This document shows positions 15,832-24,455 of a stretch of 64,000 nt of DNA, one piece after another; positions within the stretch are counted from its first letter, which is position 1; every line of letters begins with the position of its first letter. The translations under genes and the position numbers were made by a program. The notes beneath the pieces are model-generated. The model had not been told where the DNA came from and did no database searches. It worked only from the letters and a program-made list of their open reading frames with translations. This stretch comes from Pseudonocardia sp. T1-2H (GTDB taxonomy: Bacteria > Actinomycetota > Actinomycetes > Mycobacteriales > Pseudonocardiaceae), in assembly GCF_038039215.1 (NCBI RefSeq), contig NZ_JBBPCL010000001.1, positions 2,852,001 through 2,916,000 of the forward strand, given 5' to 3'.

Positions 15832-16938
15832 GTGACGATCACCGGCTCCGAACTCCTCCGCGCCACCCCGCTCGTCGACGGGCACAACGACCTTCCGTGG
15901 GCCCTGCGCGAGCTCGACGGTCCGGCGCCGGACCTGGCCGCGGGGGACCCGCGGCTGCACACCGACCTGCCCCGGCTGCGGGCCGGCGGGGTCGGCGCGC
16001 AGTTCTGGTCGGTGTACGTGCCGCCGTCGTTCGCCGGGGACCGCGCGGTGACGGCCGTGGTCGAGCAGGTGGAGCGGGTCTACGAGCTGGCCGAGCGCTA
16101 CCCCGCGGACCTGCGGGTCGTCACCACCGCGACCGAGGCCGAGGCCGCGTTCACCGACGGCTGGATCGGCTCGCTGCTCGGCGCCGAGGGCGGGCACAGC
16201 ATCAACGGGTCGCTCGGGGTCCTCCGGGCGCTGCGCCGGCTCGGGGTCCGGTACATGACGCTGACGCACAACCTCAACACCGAGTGGGCGGACTCCGCGA
16301 CGGACGAGCCCGTCCACGGCGGGCTGAGCGACTTCGGCCGCGAGGTCGTCGCCGAGATGAACCGGATCGGCATGATCGTCGACCTCTCGCACGTCGCCGA
16401 CACGACCATGCGGGACGCGCTCGAGACGACGTCCGCGCCGGTGCTCTTCACGCACTCCTCGGCCCGCGCGGTCACGGACAACCCGCGCAACGTGCCGGAC
16501 GACGTCCTCGCCGCCCTGCCCGGCAACGGCGGGGTCTGCATGGTGACGTTCGTGCCGCGCTTCGTCTCCCGTCGTGTCGCGGAGTGGGACGACCGGCTGG
16601 CCGAGGCGATGGCCGCGGCCGGGGAGGACCACCGCAACCTGCGGGCCCGGGACGCCTTCGCCGCGCGCTGGACCGGGCCGGTGATGCCGGGAGCGACGAT
16701 CGACGACGTCGTCGCGCACCTCGAGCACGTCCGCGAGGTCGCGGGGATCGACCACGTCGGGATCGGCGGGGACTACGACGGCGTGCCCGAGCTGCCCGCC
16801 GGGCTCGAGGACGTCAGCGGCTACCCGCGGCTGTTCGACGCGCTGCTGGACAGGGGCTGGAGCGCCGAGGACTGCGGGAAGCTCGCGGGCCGCAACGCCC
16901 TGCGGGTCCTGCACGCGGCTGACGCCGCCCGTGCGTGA
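15832..16938 (+). CDS. Membrane dipeptidase-type (M19) hydrolase
   Basis: 368 residues. Zinc-dependent renal-dipeptidase family. [10 protein letters not shown] carries the first metal ligands; the Glu in GAEGGHSI bridges the metals; [10 protein letters not shown] and [10 protein letters not shown] supply further ligands, and THSSARAV and GGDYDGV complete the site. No signal peptide is seen, so a cytoplasmic enzyme is likely. GTG 15832. The stop lies inside the palindromic repeat at 16931-16974. Confidence 0.9.
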   Translation: MTITGSELLRATPLVDGHNDLPWALRELDGPAPDLAAGDPRLHTDLPRLRAGGVGAQFWSVYVPPSFAGDRAVTAVVEQVERVYELAERYPADLRVVTTATEAEAAFTDGWIGSLLGAEGGHSINGSLGVLRALRRLGVRYMTLTHNLNTEWADSATDEPVHGGLSDFGREVVAEMNRIGMIVDLSHVADTTMRDALETTSAPVLFTHSSARAVTDNPRNVPDDVLAALPGNGGVCMVTFVPRFVSRRVAEWDDRLAEAMAAAGEDHRNLRARDAFAARWTGPVMPGATIDDVVAHLEHVREVAGIDHVGIGGDYDGVPELPAGLEDVSGYPRLFDALLDRGWSAEDCGKLAGRNALRVLHAADAARA

Positions 16939-16974
16939 ACAACGTTGTTCCGGCGACGACTACCGCGCACGAGC
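16931..16974. repeat. Dispersed palindromic repeat, copy 1
   Basis: GTGCGT...ACGCAC-type outer arms enclose the 12-bp palindrome AACAACGTTGTT and the conserved right arm GGCGACGACTACCGCGCAC followed by GAGC. It spans the dipeptidase stop codon and the 3' end of the convergent DUF309 gene. Related copies are at 31144 and 51948. Confidence 0.7.
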
Positions 16975-17469
16975 GCGGAGCGCGGGTGCCAGGTCCGCGG
17001 CCGTGAGAGACCCGGTGCCGGAACGCTCGATCCGCTCGGCCAGCGCGAAGCCGTGCCGCTGGAGGCCGGGGAGGTCGAGGCCCGCAGGGGCGTCACCGAC
17101 CCAGCGGGCGATGCCGTCCGCACCCCGTTCCAGCAGGGACACCGCGCCCCTGCTGTTGCCGCGCTGGGCGTGCGTGAGGCCGACGGCGAGCTGCGCGAGA
17201 GCGCGCCACAGCTGCCGGGTGGCCGGGTCGGACGCCTTCCACGCGGCCTCCAGGACCTCGTGGGCCTGGAACGGGAGGCCCTCGTCGAGCAGCCGCTGGG
17301 CCTCGGTGACCGCGTCGCCCGGGCTGAGCACCAGGTCCTCGGGGACACGTTCGACACCGGACTCGCCGTAGGGCAGCGGCCGCCCGCTGGCGTCCCGCGG
17401 TCGGGCGTTGCGGGCGCGACCCTCGGGGTCCCGATCGCGCCTTTGGTCGCGTACGGGATCGGCGGACAT
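16960..17469 (-). CDS. DUF309 family protein
   Basis: About 169 residues from ATG 17469. The family signature EAQRLLDEGLPFQAHEVLEAAWKA is clear, followed by LWRALAQLAVGLTHAQRGN and two more helices. DUF309 proteins are small helical proteins of unknown function. The N-terminal 45 residues are charged and disordered. The 3' end overlaps the palindromic repeat, which supplies part of the C-terminus (ALRARAR). Confidence 0.8.
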   Translation of the reverse strand: MSADPVRDQRRDRDPEGRARNARPRDASGRPLPYGESGVERVPEDLVLSPGDAVTEAQRLLDEGLPFQAHEVLEAAWKASDPATRQLWRALAQLAVGLTHAQRGNSRGAVSLLERGADGIARWVGDAPAGLDLPGLQRHGFALAERIERSGTGSLTAADLAPALRARAR

Positions 17470-17573
17470 GACGTCGACCTTAGCGTCCGGCGACGCCACA
17501 GTTCCGCCCCTCGTGGCCCGCGGGGCTGGAGCGGGCCACCGGGGACGACGGCGGCGGGTGCAGGCCTGAGCGC

Positions 17574-18485
17574 TCAGTTCTCGAGGACCTGAAGCTCCTC
17601 GACGAACTGGTCCAGGAACCCGCGCCAGGACGCGACCGGCGTCGCCGGGCGGACCACGAACTTCGACAACCCCGCGTCGACGTACTGCCCGATCCGTTTC
17701 CGCGCCTGCTCCCAGCCGCGGACGACGAGCTGCTCCGGGTCCATGTCCGGCCGCCGGTCCAGCGACCCGGCGAGCGCCGCGGCGACCTGCTCCTCCGTCG
17801 CCTCCGGCGGGACGACGGCCAGGTTGGTGCCGTAGTGGTCCTCCTCGATCTCCCGGCCCGCCGTCGCGGCGGCCCGCTCGATCCGGCTGCGGCAGTCCGC
17901 CGCCTCGTCGGGTGTCACGAAGCTGCCGAGCCAGCCGTCGGCGAGCCGGCCGATGCGGTCCAGGCCGACCGGGGCGCGTCCGCCGAGCCAGAGGTCGAGC
18001 CGGCCGGGGGGACGCGGGCCGACCGAGGCGTCGTCGAGGTGGAAGAAGGTGCCGTGGTGGGTGACCCGCGGCTCGTCGAGCAGCCGCCGGACGACGACCA
18101 GGGCCTCCTCGAACACCGCGGCGCGCTGCCCGTCCGGCACGGGGTAGAGCTGCCGCTCCCGGCCGCGGGCCGGCCGGACGCCGAACGCCGGGAGGATCCG
18201 CTTCGGGGCGAGCGCGGCGAGCGAGGCGAGCTGGGACGCGACGAGCACCGGGTTGCGGCCCGGCAGCACCAGGACGCCGGTACCGATCTTGAGCGTGCGC
18301 GTACGGCCGGCGGCGTAGGCCAGCCCGACCAGGGCGTCGACCGCGTCGGTGGAGACGAGGTCGGGGAGCCAGAGCGAGTCGACGTCCCGTTCCTCGAGGG
18401 CGTCGACGAGCTCGTCGAACCCCGGGCCGACGGCCGCCCGGCCGGATTCCGTGGGGAGCGACCCGATACCGATCCGGACCTTCAC
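17574..18485 (-). CDS. LLM-class F420-dependent oxidoreductase (TIGR03854-like)
   Basis: 303 residues. Luciferase-like TIM barrel, with DSLWLPDLVSTDAVD, LKIGTGVLVLPGRNPVLVA, ILPAFGVR and LWLGGRAPVGLDRIGRLADGWL at the expected positions. The fold binds F420 or FMN; substrate unknown. ATG 18485 agrees with the first beta strand (MKVRIGIGSL). The gene precedes tatA's 3' end on the same strand but 60 nt separates them. Confidence 0.85.
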   Translation of the reverse strand: MKVRIGIGSLPTESGRAAVGPGFDELVDALEERDVDSLWLPDLVSTDAVDALVGLAYAAGRTRTLKIGTGVLVLPGRNPVLVASQLASLAALAPKRILPAFGVRPARGRERQLYPVPDGQRAAVFEEALVVVRRLLDEPRVTHHGTFFHLDDASVGPRPPGRLDLWLGGRAPVGLDRIGRLADGWLGSFVTPDEAADCRSRIERAAATAGREIEEDHYGTNLAVVPPEATEEQVAAALAGSLDRRPDMDPEQLVVRGWEQARKRIGQYVDAGLSKFVVRPATPVASWRGFLDQFVEELQVLEN

Positions 18486-18545
18486 GGCCTCGACGCTAGC
18501 CGCGCGTGTCCGCGGACGCCACCACCACCCGGCGATGCTCCTCGA

Positions 18546-18821
18546 TCACTCCGGGTGAGGAGTCACCGTCCTGGTCTCCTGCTGACCAGGGGCGGGCCGG
18601 TGCTCGGGATGGTCGCCGGCCCCGGCCTGCTCCCGGTCGGCGGGAGCGGAGGCGGGCGGGGTCACCGGTGCGGGTTCCGGCGCATCCGCGCGCAGCTCCG
18701 CCTTCAGAATGCGGGTGGAGCGGCCGAGGCTGCGCGCGGCGTCGGGCAGTCGTTTCGCCCCGAACAGCAGCACGAACACCCCGATCACGATCAGCCAGTG
18801 CCACGCGCTCAGCTCACCCAT
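18546..18821 (-). CDS. tatA: Sec-independent translocase subunit TatA
   Basis: 91 residues. One N-terminal membrane helix ([20 protein letters not shown]) with the conserved FG-K-LP hinge, an amphipathic helix ([17 protein letters not shown]) and an acidic/Pro-rich tail. TatA oligomers form the passage for folded Tat substrates. No tatC neighbour, as is common for actinobacterial tatA. ATG 18821. Confidence 0.9.
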   Translation of the reverse strand: MGELSAWHWLIVIGVFVLLFGAKRLPDAARSLGRSTRILKAELRADAPEPAPVTPPASAPADREQAGAGDHPEHRPAPGQQETRTVTPHPE

Positions 18822-19052
18822 CGTCCTCGTCCTTCCGGGTCGTGTCGGGTCGAGTGTGCCCCTCGACACCGCGGGTGGAAATTCCGGGGCGCAATTCCCG
18901 GAAATGTGTGAATGAGAGGGTCTGTCGCATTGCTGGTCATCCGTACGACTCGTCCCGCCTCGGGTGCGACGTGCCCCACCCGCGCCTGCGGACCGTGGCG
19001 CTCGTCGCGCGGATCTCACGTCCGCGCTGGTAGAGATAGGCGCGTGGGTGTG

Positions 19053-21340
19053 ATGCGTGGGGCGCGGCAGCTCGTCGTGTTCGGACTGGTCGCGGGTGTG
19101 CTCGTGGCCGGGGCACTGTTCCCGGTCGTCGGGGGAATCGGGTTGCTCGCCGGTGCGGTGAGTGATTCCGCGACCGGCTCGAATGCGGATCTTAAGACCG
19201 GGAACCTGCCGGCGGCGTCGACCGTGACCGATTCGTCCGGCGCCCCGATCGCCTACCTGTTCAACCAGTACCGGGTCCCCGTGACCAGCGACAGGATCTC
19301 GACCGCGATGAAGGCGTCGATCGTCTCGATCGAGGACCGCCGCTTCTACGAACACGGCGGCTTCGACCCGATCGGTGCCGCCCGCGCCCTGGTCAACAAC
19401 AGCAACGGCGGCGCCCGGCAGGGCGGCTCGACGCTCACCGAGCAGTACGTGAAGAACTACGACCTGTACGTGGCGGCGCAGACGGACGCCCAACGGCGGG
19501 CCGCCGTCGCCCCGAGCTACGCCCGCAAGCTCAAGGAGGCCGAGCTCGCCGTCAGCCTGGACCACGAGCTGACCAAGGACCAGATCCTCACCGGCTACCT
19601 CGACCTCGTGTACTTCGGGCACGGCGCGTACGGGGTGCAGGCCGCGGCGCAGACCTACTTCGGCGTGGACGCGTCGCAGCTCGACGTCCCGCAGTCCGCG
19701 CTGCTCGCGGGAATGGTGCAGAGCCCGAGCCAGTACGACCCGACCGCGCACCCGGACGCCGCGCTCTCCCGACGCAACGTCGTGATCGACCAGCTGAAGC
19801 AGCAGGGCTCGATCTCCGCGCAGCAGGCGGCCGACGCGACCGCGGCACCCCTGGGCGTCAAGGGGACTCCCGGCGTCCCGGCCGAGGGGTGCATCGGCGC
19901 CGGCGATGCCGGCTACTTCTGCGACTACGTGCTGTCCTACCTGCGCCGGGCCGGGTTCCCGACGGACCGGCTCGCCGGTGGCGGCTACACGATCCGCACC
20001 ACGCTGGACCGGAACGCGCTCGCGTCGGTGAAGAAGGCGGTCGACGGGCAGGTGCCGCCCACACAGCCCCACGTCGCGGACGTCATGGCGACGATCGTGC
20101 CGGGCGCGGACTCGCACAAGGTGACCGCGATGGCCGCCAACCGGACCTTCGGCAACGGACCGGGGCAGTCCAGCTACGGGCTGCCCTACCAGCCGGAGAA
20201 CATGGGCGCCGGCTCCATCTACAAGATCTTCACCGCGGCGTCGGCGATGGAGCAGGGCCTGATCGGGATCGACACGGTGCTGGACGTCCCGGCCGGTGGG
20301 TACACCTCGCCGATCTACCGCAACGTCGACGGGCGGCCGATCCCCGTCGGCAACGCCGGGACCTACCCCGCCCAGCTCTCGCTGACCGACGCCCTCGCCC
20401 AGTCGCCGAACACGGCGTTCATCAAGCTGGAGGAGAGCACCGGCATCCCCCCGGTCGTCGACATGGCGGTGCGGCTCGGCCTCACCTCGCTCGCGGACAC
20501 GCCTTTCAGCGGCAAGCCCGGCACGCCCTCGATCGCGGACGTGGTCAAGCAGCAGAAGCTGGCGTCGTTCACCCTGGGCGTCGCCCCGACCAGCGCCCTG
20601 GAACTGGCGAACGTCCAGGCCACCCTGGCCAGTCACGGCACCTGGTGCCCCCCCACGCCGATCGAGTCGATCACGGACCGGGCCGGCAAGCCGGTCGCCA
20701 TCACCCAGCCGCCCTGCCGCCAGGCGCTGGACCCGGCGATCGCGGACAGTTTGATGAACGGGCTGAGCAAGGACGATCAGGCGGGGGCACGTCGGCCGCC
20801 GCCGCGGCCGCGGCGGGCTGGAACCGGCCCATCGCGGCGAAGACGGGGACGACGAACGAGTACAAGTCCGCCGCGTTCGTCGGCGCGACGCCGCAGGTGG
20901 CCGGGGCGGCGATCGTCTTCGACGACTCGAACTCGCCGCGGCCGATCTGCGACGGCACCCCGCCCTACACCTGCGGCGACGGCAACATCTACGGCGGCAA
21001 GGCGCCTGCGCGCACGGCCTACCAGGCCTTCGGCGAGATCCTGGCGAGCCAGCCGCCCGCGCCGCTGCCGGCGCCTGATCCGCGCTACCTCAAGGGGAGC
21101 CTGCGGGACGTGGTGCGCGTCGCCCCGCCGCCCCCGGCGCCCGGCGGGCCGCCGCCGGACAACCAGAACCAGGGCAACCAGAACCAGGGCAACCAGAACC
21201 AGGGCAACCAGAACCAGGGCAGCCAGAACCAGGGCAGCCAGAACCAGGGCAGCCAGAACCAGGGCAACCAGAACCAGGGCAACCAGAACCAGGGCAACCA
21301 GAACCGGGGCAACCAGCCGGGTGGCGGCGGGAACGGTTGA
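19053..21340 (+). CDS. Bifunctional class A penicillin-binding protein (apparent frameshift)
   Basis: A cytoplasmic start and membrane anchor precede a glycosyltransferase domain ([46 protein letters not shown]). The transpeptidase has GAGSIYKIF (SxxK serine), SPNTAF (SxN) and [10 protein letters not shown] (KTG). The frame breaks after LSKDDQAG: one G is missing from the run at 20783-20787; restoring it joins smoothly to [15 protein letters not shown]. The C-terminus ends in about ten NQNQG repeats. A sequencing error is likelier than a real mutation. GTG 19044 is an alternative start. Confidence 0.85.
21159..21318 (+). repeat. 15-bp minisatellite encoding [10 protein letters not shown] repeats
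   Basis: AACCAGAACCAGGGC recurs about ten times with variants (AGC for AAC at three units, CGG for CAG in the last). It encodes the extracytoplasmic tail of the PBP. Copy number is expected to vary between strains through slippage. Confidence 0.85.
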
Positions 21341-21353
21341 CCTCGCCCGCGGA

Positions 21354-22547
21354 TCACCCCACCTGGTCGAGCGCCTGGCGCAGGTCCGCGACGAGATCGC
21401 GCGGGTCCTCGAGCCCGGCGGAGAACCGCAAGTGCCCCCACTTGCGGAACTCCTCGGGGTAGAAGCGGTCCCGCTCGCCGCCCGGGGCGACGTGCACGAC
21501 GAGGGACTCGTCGTGCCCGAGCGACACGGCGGACGTGACGATCCGCAGCGCCGCGACGAACCTGTTCTGCATGGCAGCGTCGCCCCGCACGGCGAAGGCG
21601 AGCATCCCGCCGAACCCGCCGTCCAGGGTGCGGGCGGCCAGCGCGTGCTGCGGGTGCGACGGCAGCCCCGGGTAGGCGACGTAGGCGACGCGCGGGTCGC
21701 CGGCCAGGAACTCCGCGACGGCCATCGCGTTCGCGCAGTGCTGCCGCATCCGCAGAGGCAGGGTGACCGAGCCCCGCATGATCAACCAGGCGTTGAACGG
21801 GCTGATCGCGCCGCCGACGTTGACCATCGCCTCCGCGCGGATCCGCTCCACCAGCTCGCCGCGGGCGATCACCGCGCCGCCCATCGCGTCCCCGTGGCCG
21901 TTGATGTACTTGGTCAGCGAGTGCACGACGAGGTCCGCCCCCTCGGCCAGCGGGCGCTGCAGGACCGGGGTGGCGAACGTGGCATCGACGGACAGCAGCG
22001 CGCCGGCGGCGTGCGCGATCTCGGCGACGGCGGCGACGTCGGTGACCCTCGTCGTCGGGTTGGCGGGCGTCTCGACGTGGACCAGCCGGGTCTCCGGTCG
22101 GATCGCGGCGCGCACGGCGTCGAGGTCGCTCGAGTCGACGAGCGTCGCGGTGATCCCGTACTTCTCCGGCAGGAGCTCGGTGAGCAGCCGGAACACCGCG
22201 ACGTAGGTGACGTCGGAGGACACGACGTGGTCCCCGGCGCCCAGGAACGTGAAGAACACCGCGTGCAGCGCCGCGACGCCCGTGGCCAACGCGACGGCCT
22301 CGACGTCACCGGGGTCCCCGCCCGTCTCGAGCGCGGCGAGCTTCTGCTCCAGCCAACCCTGGTTCGCCCCGCCGTTGCGGGTGTAGAGCGGGGTCCCGGT
22401 GCCGGACCAGCTCAGTTCGGACGGGTCGTCCGGCAGGGCGTAGGAGTTCGCCATGACGAGCGGGCGGCGGATGGCACCCGTGCCGGGGTCGACGTCGTTC
22501 CCGGCGTGGACGGAGAGAGTCTCGAGGTGAAGGGGTTCATCGGGCAC
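21354..22547 (-). CDS. Cys/Met metabolism PLP enzyme (cystathionine gamma-synthase/lyase type)
   Basis: 397 residues. HLETLSVHAGNDVDPGTGAI is the family N-terminus; VHVETPANPTTRVTD and DLVVHSLTKYINGHGD contain the PLP site, with Lys in SLTKY. The C-terminal LVVHVAPGGERD and FRKWGHLRFSAGLEDP are typical. Substrate (O-acetylhomoserine, cystathionine or methionine) cannot be told from motifs. It follows the TIGR03086 gene in the same direction, 4 nt apart, so they are likely co-transcribed. Confidence 0.85.
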   Translation of the reverse strand: MPDEPLHLETLSVHAGNDVDPGTGAIRRPLVMANSYALPDDPSELSWSGTGTPLYTRNGGANQGWLEQKLAALETGGDPGDVEAVALATGVAALHAVFFTFLGAGDHVVSSDVTYVAVFRLLTELLPEKYGITATLVDSSDLDAVRAAIRPETRLVHVETPANPTTRVTDVAAVAEIAHAAGALLSVDATFATPVLQRPLAEGADLVVHSLTKYINGHGDAMGGAVIARGELVERIRAEAMVNVGGAISPFNAWLIMRGSVTLPLRMRQHCANAMAVAEFLAGDPRVAYVAYPGLPSHPQHALAARTLDGGFGGMLAFAVRGDAAMQNRFVAALRIVTSAVSLGHDESLVVHVAPGGERDRFYPEEFRKWGHLRFSAGLEDPRDLVADLRQALDQVG

Positions 22548-22551
22548 CTGC

Positions 22552-23151
22552 TCATTCTTCAGTCCGGGCCGCCCACGCCGGGTCCCGGCCCGCGAGACCG
22601 AGCAACCGGTGGAACGGCGGCGCGTCGTCCGACACCGCGACGGGCGGGCCGAACAGCCCGTCCCGCCCCTGCCCGGGCTGGGCCATTGCCTCGACGAACC
22701 GCAGGCACGCGGCGATGCTGACCGCGTCGACCGCGTAGGGCCGGCGGGTGGCGCGGGCGAGGTCCCAGCCGTGCAGCACCAGCTCGTCGAGGGCGACGAC
22801 CCCCATCATCTCCGCCGGCATCCTCACCCCGCCCGCGTCGGCCAGGCCCTGCCAGGCCGCCGGGTCCCGCCAGGCCTCGGCCAGCTCGGCGAGCCGGGCG
22901 GGCAGGATCGTGCGCCAGCCCGGGTCGAGGTTCGCGCCGGACGCCTGCGGCGCCGCGTTCTCGGTGACGGTCTTGTGCGCGGTCTCGACGAAGGCCCGGG
23001 TGAGACCCATGAGGTGGTCCAGCACCGTGGCGACGTCGCAGTCCGACGGCGTCGGGTCATCGAGCTGCTCGTCGGTGATGTGCCTCACCACCGCCGTCAC
23101 GCGGCGCGCAGCCGGGGTGAGGTCCAGCATCGAACTCCGTGTGGTGGTCAT
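22552..23151 (-). CDS. TIGR03086-type DinB/maleylpyruvate-isomerase-fold protein
   Basis: 199 residues. The four-helix DinB-like metal-binding fold is recognised from DVATVLDHLMGLTRAFV (metal His) and ALDELVLHGWDLARAT (HGWDLA, second ligand region), as in TIGR03086 actinobacterial proteins related to mycothiol-dependent isomerases. Function unproven. The downstream PLP enzyme is 4 nt away. Confidence 0.8.
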   Translation of the reverse strand: MTTTRSSMLDLTPAARRVTAVVRHITDEQLDDPTPSDCDVATVLDHLMGLTRAFVETAHKTVTENAAPQASGANLDPGWRTILPARLAELAEAWRDPAAWQGLADAGGVRMPAEMMGVVALDELVLHGWDLARATRRPYAVDAVSIAACLRFVEAMAQPGQGRDGLFGPPVAVSDDAPPFHRLLGLAGRDPAWAARTEE

Positions 23152-23246
23152 GGCCGGTAGGACCGCGGCGGGCCCGGGAACTCATCGGTGCGTGGCCTTC
23201 GACACCCGGTAGAAGTTGAGACCCCCGCGTGCGGCACAGTGGAAGC

Positions 23247-23579
23247 ATGACCTCCACCCCTGCGCTCTCCGGTCCGGGGAAGCTGTTCCGGATCGTCGCG
23301 ATCGCCGAGGCCTGCTCGTGGACGGGGCTGCTCATCGGGATGTTCTTCAAGTACGTCGTGGTGCGGAACGAGATCGGCGTGCAGGTCTTCGGACCGATCC
23401 ACGGCGCGCTGTTCGTGCTCTACGTGATCGCGGCGATCGTGCTCGCCCGGCTGCACCGCTGGGACGCGAAGACGCTCGTGGTCGCGCTGATCGCGAGCAT
23501 CCCGCCGCTGGCCACGATCTGGTTCGAGCGGAAGGCGGCGCGCGAGGGCAAGCTCTCCACGCCGGTCGCCGCGGCCTGA
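23247..23579 (+). CDS. DUF3817 membrane protein
   Basis: 110 residues, three membrane segments (IVAIAEACSWTGLLIGMFFKY, HGALFVLYVIAAIVLARL, TLVVALIASIPPLATIW). The opening LFRIVAIAEACSWTGLL is the DUF3817 signature. Such proteins are commonly tail-end membrane proteins of unknown function. ATG 23247 is chosen over the upstream GTG 23229. Confidence 0.85.
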   Translation: MTSTPALSGPGKLFRIVAIAEACSWTGLLIGMFFKYVVVRNEIGVQVFGPIHGALFVLYVIAAIVLARLHRWDAKTLVVALIASIPPLATIWFERKAAREGKLSTPVAAA

Positions 23580-23598
23580 AGCGCCGCGCGTCCGGGGA

Positions 23599-24446
23599 TC
23601 AGTCCTCCGGGTAGCCGTGCAGCTCGTGGTAGGCGACCCGCAGCAGGTCCGTCACCCGGTGCCCCCGCACCTCGATCGGCAGCTCCGGGACCTGGTCCAG
23701 CAGCGCGCCGGGTGAGGTGAGCGCGGGGGCCAGGCGCCCGGCGTCCGCGAGGGCTGGACCTGCGGCGAAGAACCGGTCCAGGGTTTGCGCCAGCGGGGGA
23801 GTGCCCTCGCCGGGGGCGGCGAGCTCCGCGGCGGCCGAGGGGACCCCGCGCCGGGTGCGCAGGTTCGCGAGCAGGGCCTCGCGGTCCCGGCCGCGCAGGG
23901 CCAGGACCTCGAACGGGTCTGCGTCGAACCGCTCCGCGAGCACGTAGAACACCGCGGCGAGGTGCTTGCAGGGGACCGCGAAGTCCGGGCAGGTGCAGTC
24001 CATGGACAGGTCCCGCGGCTCGGCCGGGAACAGGGCCAGCCCGAGCCCGGCGAACAGCTCCTCGATCTCCGGCGGCATCCCGCCGGCGAGCAGCGTGGCC
24101 GCGTACCAGGCGTCGTCTGCGAGGGCCTGTTCCGCGCGCCCCCACTCCTCCTTGCCCCAGGTGGGCACGCCGATCCGGACCTTGTACGGGGTGGGGCGCG
24201 AACCCTGGACCAGGGCGACGACGGCGCCGGCGTCGAGGGAGAGGGACACGATCTGCCCGGCGCGGGCGTAGCTCTTCCCCGCGCGAGGCGCCCGCCGACC
24301 CCGAGGCCCTCCAGCACCGCGATGAACCGGGCCGACCACCAGGTGCGCGCGACGGACCCGCGGGTGCTGTTGATCTGGATGCCTCCGGTGACCCGGAGGG
24401 GCCTGCCGGAGAACCCCTCGTCGGCCCAGAACGGCTGGTCGCTCAT
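23599..24446 (-). CDS. SWIM zinc-finger protein (apparent frameshift)
   Basis: About 282 residues if joined. The N-terminus MSDQPFWADEGFSGRPLRV...WWSARFIAVLEGLGVGGRLARG is in one frame; KSYARAGQIVSLSLDAG and the rest in the next. One missing G in the run at 24277-24280 (C on plus) explains it. The SWIM motif CTCPDFAVPCKHLAAVFYVL (CxC...CxH) is intact. The partner SNF2 helicase lies directly upstream with 9 nt between stop and start; such pairs occur widely in actinobacteria. Confidence 0.85.
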
Positions 24447-24455
24447 CGGCTGCCC

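Noticed and set aside
14845..16914. 689-codon minus-strand ORF antisense to the dipeptidase
   Set aside because: Only its NAD kinase part is real; the extension is low-complexity antisense translation typical of high-GC DNA.
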